Under the pieces are notes generated by a model that saw only the letters and a program-made list of their open reading frames with translations, searched no databases and was not told the DNA's origin. From Solen grandis (taxonomy: Eukaryota > Mollusca > Bivalvia > Adapedonta > Solenidae), in NCBI GenBank assembly GCA_021229015.1, contig CM037789.1, forward strand, positions 32,593,856 through 32,657,855: a stretch of 64,000 bases of DNA. The letters run 5' to 3'. A program made the translations under genes and the position numbers. Shown here piece after piece: positions 37,201 through 45,319 of this stretch. Positions within the stretch are counted from its first letter, which is position 1. Each line of letters starts with the position of its first letter.

Positions 37201-38227
37201 TATTGTTTAATATTTCTCATAAATGTGTTTGTATGACAAATAAAAAAAAAACACGATTTAAATAATTAACTAGTGTGCGTTTCTTACCAGTTCTTGTTAT
37301 GTTTATTTCCAGAAGTTGTTTTCAAACACAATCCCAAAACATCTCTCATGAATAGTGTGTGTGGGGGGGGATGGACAGGGGGTCATAGTGTAACACATTC
37401 TTATAAAGCCATAAACTAAAGATCAGTTAGGCAATATGGTCAGTTAACGAGGAAACATTGTATCAACAGGATGAGTAGATTTGGCCAATTTTGTGTAATA
37501 ATTTTGGGGTCAGTTGTCAGTTATCTATTCTTGAGTGCTTGCCAAAGTGTCACCAAATACACCCCTCTGTGCCCCCTCAAATATTTTCAGATTGACCTTG
37601 TGTGACATCACCACTCTAGATTTACACACAGGAAGAAACATACTGCAGCAGTAGAGTTCAAAGGGTGTGAAACTTTGCCATTTGAAGGCTAGTTTGGGTT
37701 TCTCACTTCTTTGACTTGCCGCTAATCAGAACTTAAAAGAGTCGGAATTGTGTTAGTGGTTGTTTGATTTCTTTCAAGTATAGAAGAAACATACAAAAGT
37801 GCAGAAGAAACATACAATCGGTCTAGCTTTTCATATCTTTCCCAGACGAAAAATAAGGCATTTTCAGGATTGCAATAAAATATTTGAGTCAGGCCTTTTT
37901 TTCAGGTCAGTAGTGGGAGGGAAAACATTTTTATTTTTGCCCATGGTCAATACTTTATACAGAGATCATATTCAATAAATCATTCTTTATCATTTGATTA
38001 AAAAAAAGGTTAATAATTTACAATAATTTTCAAGGGAGAGATCCCCAAAAGCCTCCTTCCAGGAGACAGGACAACAAAATAGCCCTAACTATTGCAATAC
38101 GAACACCATTTCAATGTACTATTGGGTTTACTATGTACAGAACGAAGCAATGGGTTATCTATTTACATCTATCATTTTAACAAATGAGTTTAAAAAGGAT
38201 AAAAATACCTTGATAGCACGACGACAT
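30877..38227 (-). CDS. Predicted five-exon zinc-finger gene within the 16-kb segment (frameshifted)
   Basis: I join exons 38209-38227, 37288-37342, 36356-36473, 33284-33341 and 30877-31234. The intron phases (1, 2, 0, 1) agree at every junction. The total, 608 nt, is one base short of a 203-codon frame; the missing base lies near 31121-31128 in the last exon. The product would be about 202 residues. The middle reads WENPASHGPLIKHGVKPCDE and DITGSQQSLCYV. The last exon has CIFCEKLFSK followed by MCSKTH (a C2H2-type arrangement), then PCEFCLRF, a second CxxC. This resembles zinc-finger proteins of unknown role that are common in molluscs, but ends where they usually go on to W-x-H. A TATA box and uORF precede it. 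Nuclear nucleic-acid binding is inferred only. Exon 2 is the least certain. Confidence 0.5.
31421..32270. repeat. 455-bp tandem duplication carrying GTCCCC motifs
   Basis: ACCCATC(A/G)AATTGGAAATT starts at 31421 and again at 31876; the copies are near-identical except for about 60 bp missing from the second. Each holds ATGTCCCCACAT, GTGGGGACAATT and CTTGTCCCCACA, related to the left-end repeats of the segment. It lies in intron 4 of the zinc-finger gene. Confidence 0.8.
33284..33341 (-). CDS. Zinc-finger gene, exon 4
   Basis: 58 nt between acceptor CCCATTTCAG and donor GTAGGT; reads MLSLVLVVNADLISFPESE in the frame set by exon 3. The phase-1 end joins exon 5 as GAT. Confidence 0.55.
33636..34230 (+). 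repeat. Dispersed internally repetitive element, short copy
   Basis: It begins ACAAGAGCTGTCAGAAGACA...CGCTCGAC and ends ...TTCTTCGAATAGTCAAGCTA, with internal TTAAAAAGAAGCCATAATTT units. Same family and orientation as 50906-52067. Confidence 0.7.
34640..35060 (+). repeat. Degenerate ~160-bp tandem repeats
   Basis: CATAACTCTGTGAT recurs with TTAGACTTAATA(T/C)(C/T)(A/G)ATCAA and GTTTTNAGNNA-type segments. The 165-aa open frame at 34185-34682 spans two repeat families and is not a credible gene. Confidence 0.5.
35633..35647 (+). repeat. G15 homopolymer
   Basis: Fifteen consecutive G in an intron of the minus-strand zinc-finger gene. Length may be unreliable in the assembly; it could form a G-quadruplex. 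Confidence 0.8.
35737..36095 (-). repeat. Full-length SINE with (ACAT)n tail, minus strand
   Basis: The most complete copy of the main SINE family. On the minus strand: tRNA-like head with B-box-like GAGTTCAATTCCC, body with the GCCACATGTCTACGGCATGA region, 3' domain AATGACTGAAATACTGTCAA and TGGGACGTTAAACCC, then an (ACAA)/(ACAT) tail. Confidence 0.85.
36356..36473 (-). CDS. Zinc-finger gene, exon 3
   Basis: 118 nt ending at the strong donor GTAAGTAG. The open frame reads TLVWENPASHGPLIKHG and on to SLCYV. An in-frame TAA just upstream forces the exon to start at the AAAG acceptor, which has a poor pyrimidine tract. Confidence 0.55.
36666..36951. repeat. Near-perfect 100-bp inverted repeat with 45-bp direct repeat (template-switch foldback)
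   Basis: Arms 36714-36813 and 36851-36951 are complementary apart from one base in an A/T run; the loop is 37 nt. A 45-bp direct repeat (GTTAACTTTCGTCTTCTATA...) sits at about 36666-36710 and 36818-36862, overlapping the start of arm 2. It lies in an intron of the zinc-finger gene. Confidence 0.9.
37288..37342 (-). CDS. Zinc-finger gene, exon 2 (tentative)
   Basis: 55 nt from a CATGAGAG acceptor (C-rich tract upstream) to donor CTG/GTAAGAA; reads VLGLCLKTTSGNKHNKN. It is the one exon that converts the phase-1 end of exon 1 into the phase-2 start of exon 3, giving GAT and TGG at the junctions. Confidence 0.45.
38209..38227 (-). CDS. Zinc-finger gene, exon 1 (start codon)
   Basis: ATG at 38227 reads MSSCYQ, then donor CAAG/GTATTT. 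It lies about 90 bp below a TATA box. Confidence 0.5.
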
Positions 38228-38228
38228 T

Positions 38229-38252
38229 TTACAGATCGCCTTTGGACGCCAT
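38229..38252 (-). promoter_or_regulatory. Seven-codon upstream ORF
   Basis: ATGGCGTCCAAAGGC... ends in TAA one base before the ATG of exon 1. If transcription starts about 30 bp below the TATA box, ribosomes meet this uORF first, so it could dampen translation or favour reinitiation. Confidence 0.5.
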
Positions 38253-38316
38253 GACACTTACGATTCGCCCCCTCTTAAATTCGCCCTCTCTTAAAGCCGT
38301 CTCAAATCACGTCTGC

Positions 38317-38323
38317 TTTTATA
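38317..38323 (-). promoter_or_regulatory. TATA box of the zinc-finger gene
   Basis: CATTATAAAAGCAGACG on the minus strand, about 65 bp above the uORF, at the expected distance for a short 5' UTR. Confidence 0.55.
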
Positions 38324-38478
38324 ATGCACATCAAAATAACAACGTATCAAATATTTCCGTGAGTTAACTGCTGAAGTAAGAACTATTGAAAAATTACAGG
38401 AAAATCCGAAAAAAAAATGGTTGATTAGTCACAGTATTACCGGGTACGATACTCTGGGGTCGGAACCAAGTCTCACCT

Positions 38479-38532
38479 CATTCGGAACATTTCGCCTATT
38501 TTCGCTAGGAAAAGGTCGAGATGTTCCGAATG
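38479..38532. promoter_or_regulatory. 12-bp perfect inverted repeat upstream of the TATA box
   Basis: CATTCGGAACAT (38479-38490) and ATGTTCCGAATG (38521-38532), 30 bp apart, about 160-210 bp upstream of the TATA box. It could be a dimer-binding site; the function is inferred. Confidence 0.5.
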
Positions 38533-38594
38533 ATATTTACCGCGAAAGCGTTATTGGTTAAATACAAACCACAGTCTTGAGAGTGAGATAATTG

Positions 38595-38776
38595 ATTCTG
38601 GGGACATTAGTCCCCACATACAGGAAAATAGAAATTTATTTGAAACACATGATGCACATTAAAAAAATCGACCGTAAGTGTGGGGACATATGGATTGTCC
38701 CCACATTCCAGTACCTGTCCCCACTTGGTGGGTAACAGTGTTATCATTTGTCCCTGGATAAACGGCTGAGGCATCC
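38595..38776. repeat. GGGGAC-rich right end of the 16-kb segment
   Basis: Five GGGGAC/GTCCCC hexamers, including TGGGGACATTAGTCCCCACA (palindromic) and GTGTGGGGACATATGGATTG followed by TCCCCACA. The last bases are the complement of GGATGCCTCAGCCGTTTATC, the imperfect partner of the left end. Confidence 0.6.
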
Positions 38777-38794
38777 CTCTCTCTCTCTCTCTCT
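38777..38794. repeat. (CT)9 flank of the 16.2-kb segment
   Basis: Sequence matching left-contig segment A resumes immediately after this run. A second tract, (AG)16 at about 38892-38923, is absent from the left copy, which has a T-run there. Confidence 0.85.
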
Positions 38795-38886
38795 GAATAT
38801 AGACATACGCACTTCATACTAGATACAATTGAATATTATAGAATATTTCAACTTGATACATGCAAAATATATGAATATGTTAAAGC

Positions 38887-38929
<43 letters not shown>

Positions 38930-39388
38930 CATAAACAAATCTAAATGATTTACAACAAATTCTAAGTAACTCGTGTATGTGTTAATAGTCCTCCATTGAG
39001 TAATTGTATATGTTTATATTTGTAAAAAAACTTGAAATTTATTTTGGTAGGCATGAAATACTCATATAACGATTAAACGGAAAACGAATTCAACCGCCCA
39101 CGGTTACCGACTTTTAAGCGTAGCGTCTCGCCTGGAGCATGAGGTTATTGGTTCGATCTACAATCGCGACACTTGAAAAGACAGCTACGCGTTGACAGGT
39201 ATACCATAGATTTGAACGGGTCTGTGGTTGCTATACCTAGATTTTATTCTTTAAATTGAAAGATCTAGTCACGTCTAAAAGTAATCATTCTTTTGGATGA
39301 ATCTGTTACAATACAAGCAATTCTTTAGTATATATAAAGCTAATTGGAGATGCCTGTTTCAGAATAATTAGAGACGGTGTAGTGATCT

Positions 39389-42300
39389 CAGGGTTGCCAG
39401 CGGTCTTGAAAAGTCAGGGAAATTGGATATTTTTTCAAGGTCAGGGAATTGTCAGGGAATTTTGAAATTTGGTCAGTGAAAAATGAAAATCCTGAAAAGT
39501 CAGTGAAAAGTCAGGGAAAAATTATTTCAAAGGTCGAAAAATGATCGCATTGAAGGTCTTACTCCGTGGCTATGGCAGTCTTTAGGCATTTAATGTTTGA
39601 CTTTATCACTCTCACAGTTGAGCATTAAAATCAAAAAACAGTTAACTAAGTTGAAAAATGATATTAAGAAGCATTACATGGTTAACTTACTGATTATAAT
39701 ACCCATTATTTACCTTAGAAACTCATTCAGCCTAAAGACTGAAAGGCTTTGCAACCCTTGCCTCCAGAACTGACTAATACTTTCTGTTGTATTGTAGGAA
39801 TATAACACTAGAAAAGAGCATTTACCTAACATTATATTCTAATATATAGATTATTATCCTTGTTTCAGGTATTGCGGGATAGGTGTTTACTTTTCTGTAT
39901 ATTATTTAACCATACCATGCACATCTAATAAAGGGGTTTGATGGCAGATAATATAATTAAATTACTCTGTTTCAGACTCTTCCTTCTTAGCATGACAAAT
40001 TAACAAATATGAGTTCAAAACAGACATCTTTCAATGATAACTGGCTTACAGACACAGAATTTAAGTGTTGGCTAGGAAAAGACCCAAACAATGTGAATAA
40101 GGCCAGATGTGTTATTTGTGGTGGAGGGTCATTTTCCTTAGGAAACATGGGCAAGCAAGCCCCAAAGAGCCATGCAAAAGGAAAGAAGCATACTGACAAA
40201 CTTGCATTAGTAACAAGGGTTAAGAAAGAAAATACCATGATGTCCCATCTTGTCAAGGTTGAAAGCACAACTTCAGCAGCAACATCAAGCTCAGAAGGGT
40301 CCAATCTAACAGTTTCAACAAATGTGGAGTTACCGGTACCAGAGGAAACAGCCCCACAAATGCTTGAAATTCCACCACCGCCAAGAGAGCAGCCAAGCAC
40401 CAGTATCACAATATCAAGGCCAATATCGCAATGGACTCTTAAAGAAGATACATTGAAAGCTGAAGTATTATGGGCTATGAAAACACTTACTTCCAAGTAT
40501 TCCACCAATTCCTGTCAAGGCAATAATGAGCTGTTCTGTGCTATGTTCCCAGATAGTGAGATTGCCAAACAATTCCAGTGCAGCCGAACTAAGTGTTCAT
40601 ATCTTATAAGTTAAGGTCTAGCCCCATTCTACCATGACAGACTTCTCCAAAAATTGCAGGAACTTGAACAGAGGTATGTTATCTCATTTGATGAATCACT
40701 GAACAAAACTCTGCAACAGGAGCAAATGGATATGCTGGTTCGGATATGGGATTGCAACATTAATAGGGTGCAAACTAGGTACTTCAATTCCCAGTTTCTT
40801 GGCCACACAAGAGCATCGGACCTTGTAACTAACTTCAAAAGTGGAATACAAGCCTTGAAATACTCCAACCTATTGCAAATTTCAATGGATGGACCAGCTA
40901 CTAACTGGAAATTCTTTGATGAGATTGTGAAGGATCGAAAACTAGAGGACCCAAAAATGCCTTGTCTTCTGAACCTGGGTTCATGTGGACTTCATGTTGT
41001 CCATGGGAGTTGCAAGACTGGTACCTCTGCCACTGGTTGGGAACTTGACAGTTTGCTGCGATCACTTTGGTATGTGTTTGAAGATTCTCCAGCCAGAAGA
41101 GAAGATTATAAAAGTATTAGTGGATCAGGAGTGTTTCCATTCTGTTCAACTAGATGGCTAGAAGACATTCCTGTAGCTGAGCGTGCCATTGAGATTTGGC
41201 CATGAATCGTTAAATATGTACAAAAGATCTCAACAGGACCAAAGAGTAAAATTCCATCTATAAGCTCATTCCAAAGGCTTGTGAAACATGTTCAAGATCC
41301 CCTTACTATTGCCAAGTTGCAGTTCTTCATCAATGTGGCAGAAACCTTGCAACCATTCCTAAAGAAATTCCAAGGTGACAACCCACTGCTGACATCTTTA
41401 GCAGAAGAACTGTACTCATTGCTGAAGTTAATTCTCAACAGGTTTATAAAGCCAGAAGTTCTAAACAAAGCAAACACCAAAGCAAAATTAGCCAACATAG
41501 ATGTGATGACTGCTGAAAATGTGGTTCATCCAAAGCGTGTGGAATTAGGATTTGCAACAGTGCAGCATCTGAGAAAAGCAGAAAGAGAGAAAACAGTCAG
41601 CGATTAACAAGTTCTGGCTTTCAGGAAGGAATGCACCCTGTTTGTCCAGAAATTATGCATGAAGTTACTGGAACGATGCCCTCTGAAGTATTCGGTTGTG
41701 AGATATTTGGTATCTTTGAACCCACAGCAAATGGCCAAACATCCTGAGTCATCAAAAGAAATTTTCAGCAAATTGCTTCAGTGCCTAATTGACAACAGAA
41801 TAAGAGACGCCAAATGTTGTGATATTGTTATGCAGCAGTACAGGAAATGGTTGGCCAACATTGAATGTGAGAAGGAAGTGTATGAGTCCTATAGCATGGA
41901 TAGCAAGGAAGGCATTGACACCCTATTCTACAAGGATATTGGTGGGAAGGATGAATACCAAGAACTGTTCAGAGTGGTGAAAGACATGCTTATTCTGTCC
42001 CATGGCCAGTCATCTGTTGAGAGGGGGTTCTCTGACAATAAAGAGCTATTGAAAGGGAACATGAATGAGCATACCCTTATCACGTACAGACGGGTTATGA
42101 TGGCCTCAAATCCCAGGACAAGCCACTCTCCGAGTGTGTCAGCAAGGAGTTACTACAGAGCTGTAGGCATGCTTACCATAGGTACAAGACTCATGCACAG
42201 GAAACAAAGGTAGAGATGAAAAGAAGCAGAAAGACAAAGAAAGGGAAGAAATTCAAAGGCAACTCGATGATGCAAAGAAGAAAACGGCAAGTTTGAGGAA

Positions 42301-43213
42301 GATGGCAGATAAATTGGTTGTTGAAACTGATGAACTGGCCAAACAAGCTGAAACTAAAAACAATCTGCAGTTACTGGTCAAATCTAATGCCCTGCGGGAA
42401 AAGTCCCATGGAAAGAGAAAGGAGATGGAGTATGAAATTAAGACAGCTGAACATCTAGAGAAAAAACTGAAACAAATGTAATGTACACAGTACAGTCATG
42501 CCTCTCATCAGACATACTTCACTGTATTCTGTATTAGTCTAGCTATTTCTGTACATGATCATTAGAAGTGCTTTTAATTACTAACAAAATCTAGTCAGTA
42601 TACATGTATACCAAACTACCATATAACCTGCTCTGCTTTTTGTTTTGCTTACTACACTTTTTTAAATTTTTTTTTATAGTGATTATTTCATGATATGCCA
42701 AAATGAGCCCTATGTTCTTGTTTTCACAATCATTGAAGTTAATCATGATGCAATATACATGTAATTGTGTTAAATGTTTATTGTTCTAATAGTTTAGAGA
42801 TGTTTGAATTTTAAGTTTTGTCATACAAGTATTACTCTTATAGTCTTGGTGTTTTATGTGTTTTCCTACTAGGAAGGAAAGAGTGACTTATGAGATTTCT
42901 AATACAGATGCTTATGTTTTGATTCTTCTGATTTTCATGTCATATGTTTCACTGACCAACAGTCACACTGTGTTTGAATAGAAATAGTTAAGAATAGTAA
43001 GAAAACAATGTTTGAATCATTACTTTGATGTAAATGTTTTTTATAATTTGGAAAATAAGTACAAACATGCAAAAAAATATAATGGGAGGATTGGACGGCT
43101 GTAGGTGTGGTCAGGAGGCCGTTTTAGTGTTTGACGATTTTGGTCAGTGAAAAACATGAATTGGTCAGTGAAAAGTCAGGGAATTTTATTTCACCAAAGT
43201 GCTGGCAACCCTG
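39389..43213 (+). mobile_element. hAT-like DNA transposon, 3,825 bp, right haplotype only
   Basis: Perfect 13-bp terminal inverted repeats CAGGGTTGCCAGC / GCTGGCAACCCTG (39389-39401 and 43201-43213) are flanked by the direct repeat GATCT (39384-39388, 43214-43218). The empty site in the left contig (2897-2901) has one copy. Subterminal repeats GTCAGGGAA and GGTCAGTGAAAA occur at both ends, probable transposase-binding sites. The enclosed transposase is disrupted, so the copy is non-autonomous. Most hAT elements make 8-bp duplications; a 5-bp one points to a divergent group. Confidence 0.9.
40009..42481 (+). pseudogene. hAT-like transposase, broken by three stops and at least one frameshift
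   Basis: One frame runs from ATG 40009 to about 42170, interrupted by in-frame stops at 40612-40614, 41203-41205 and 41605-41607. The frame then shifts near 42168; a lysine-rich coiled-coil tail ends at TAA 42479-42481. N-terminal CVICGG...SHAKGKKH is a BED-like zinc finger for DNA binding. The C-terminal LILSHGQSSVERGFSDNK block is the hAT dimerisation signature. The rest is the RNase H-like catalytic region with its insertion domain, which I can place only roughly. The stops are scattered and the TIRs perfect, so the element may have moved recently by help from another copy, or decayed recently. Confidence 0.8.
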
Positions 43214-43218
43214 GATCT

Positions 43219-45319
43219 ACTTGCATGGCGTTTATATTTGCAGATATAAATTCAAGAAATCGGCTAAAATTATCACATACAAACATTTATGGCTTAAAAA
43301 TTACGAAATTTGAAATGTTACGCATATACAAACATAATTGAAGCACATTTGTATTGAAACACATGTAACATTTAAGACAAAACAAGAAGAATAAATAAAC
43401 CTGAAATCAGTACACTCCCTTCCGCTATGCTAAAACCCTGCCACCTGCCAATGGGAATTTATCTGAAATCTCGAGATCACTATATGCCCGCTGTCTCTAG
43501 GATTCAAAACATTCAACAAAAACATGTATTTCTCGGTATATAACAATGACACAATATTTGATATAGATGTGTTACATATACATATACAATTTCATCAGAT
43601 ATTTTCTTCAATGATTCAGACATTTGGTAAAACCTTAAGCAAGTGACAGTCACATAACCCTAAAACCAGACCAACCAGACCTATGTCGAATTCCAACAAC
43701 AATTTTTAGCGCTAAGTGATACATAAATATTCAAGGGCGAATTTCATTAGGATTGTTTCTCTAATAAAGATACCCAAATATTTCATTTATTAACATTTTT
43801 TGTAAGTTATTAAGGTAATAATTCATTTTTTTTTTGACATGGTCATGTACATTTCATAAAATAGCAATGGTTGAATGTGTATCTACCTAGTTTAAGAATT
43901 TAAGTATTACTTAGCGCTAAGTATTGTTGGTGGAATTCGAGCCTGGACTTATTCTGATGCTAAGCGCCAGTCAAAGAAGATACCATTTTGCGACCGTACA
44001 CGGAACCAAAGACAATCCTTTTACAACAACTCGATCATTGGGACCGCTTGAATTCATATCTGGGTGTGTATTGGTATAAAAAACTAAACAAACAATACTA
44101 CGATTACGAAGATGGCGAAAAGAAGTCGATTAGATAAGCTTGAAATATGAATAAAATATATTATTTACAAATGATGTATTTATCCATTTAAATGTACTAT
44201 TTTAAGTAATTTAATTTACAATTATTACACTGATAAGAAAAGTGCCTCACTCAGGTAATACACAAGGGGTATGTTACCAATAAGTGGTATAATACCACAC
44301 CTTGTTACCTTATACTGACACCAGGTAAACCAGATCTGGTACTTACATCCTACACAGGATACGAGAATACCTGTGACATTCGTGGGACAAAGGCTCAATC
44401 AAACTAGGTTAAAAATGACATGCAATATGAACAAACCTTTCTTCTCAATGTCCTGTCTCTAATAGTTTAAAGCATTGCTATTTCTATTATGCACATCCAC
44501 ATATTGCTTAATGGTAAACTAGCCAAGAGATCACTGGATTGAGTTCCGGTCTGACTCCTGTATTCACTCACCGACTTGACATATTTGAAGTGACGAATTA
44601 AGACTTATAATGATCATATGTAAATTTAGGTGAAATTGCAAGAGAACAGCAACCTTCAAGTGTTAATGTAAAAACAATACTTCTATCTACTCTACAAGCG
44701 TTTTTGGTGTACATGTTTTATCAGTCATCAAAAAGTATTTATGATATTTATATGTAGGTTCAGTAGAATATACACTCATATTTTTATCTATTAAGGTAAA
44801 GTCCCTGTAACGGTTCCCCTACGTCTTGAATCACTTAACCTCTACCAAGATAACCAAGGTACCATAATGAGAAAAATGTAACCATATCATAGAATTATCA
44901 TTTGTCTCATACATGGAATTTTTTTCAGTTTCATTTATTTTCCAAATTCTTTTAAATTGTGATTTAAATTTAGTTAGTGTAGCAGAAAAACAACGTACAC
45001 TACATAGTTTTTTTTTCAGCGGGTACTTTTCTTTCTAAACATAACTGTTTTATTACTTGACTTATTTAATGTAATGTTCTATTGAAAGATACACTTTACA
45101 TTCACGTATTTTCAATAGCATAGGAGATATTTGAAAACGCAACTTCGCGAGAATTTGACAATTTGTTACGTTCGTTTGTGAGATCTTTGTTTAATGTGTT
45201 TGGAAAAAGAAATAATAAGTGATATTTTTTTTCATTTTCTAAACTGATGATATGATAATGATTTATGAATCAATGGTGTCCGGTATGATGATATTAATCC
45301 TGATTAAATAGTCTAAATA
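43219..45319. other. Segment A' between the hAT element and the TRIM-like gene; no gene seen
   Basis: Reverse complement of 832-2896 with SNPs and small indels. 44225-44350 is a SINE-body-like remnant (GTGGTATAATACCACACC, CAGGTAAACCAGATCTGG). The short open frames are not conserved as proteins. Confidence 0.65.

Larger units (their letters stand above)
22532..38776. mobile_element. 16.2-kb segment present only in the right haplotype: candidate large DNA transposon or hemizygous block
   Basis: Its boundaries come from comparison with the left contig, where A and B meet at (AG)13. It starts GGATGTTTTGACCGTT and ends so that its reverse complement starts GGATGCCTCAGCCGTT. Without gaps, 19 of the first 29 positions agree, including GGATG, CCGTT and GGGACAA. 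GGGGAC/GTCCCC motifs cluster at the left end (eight in 22550-23000), at the right end (five in 38600-38740) and in a middle block (31560-32260). It carries a spliced minus-strand gene (38227-30877), several SINEs and other repeats. I see no transposase. Alternatives: an ancestral block deleted in the left haplotype by recombination between flanking AG tracts, or an assembly effect. A target duplication cannot be read inside a microsatellite. Confidence 0.55.

Noticed and set aside
39987..40508. 173-codon open frame opposite the hAT transposase
   Set aside because: Shadow of the transposase coding strand; no independent similarity.
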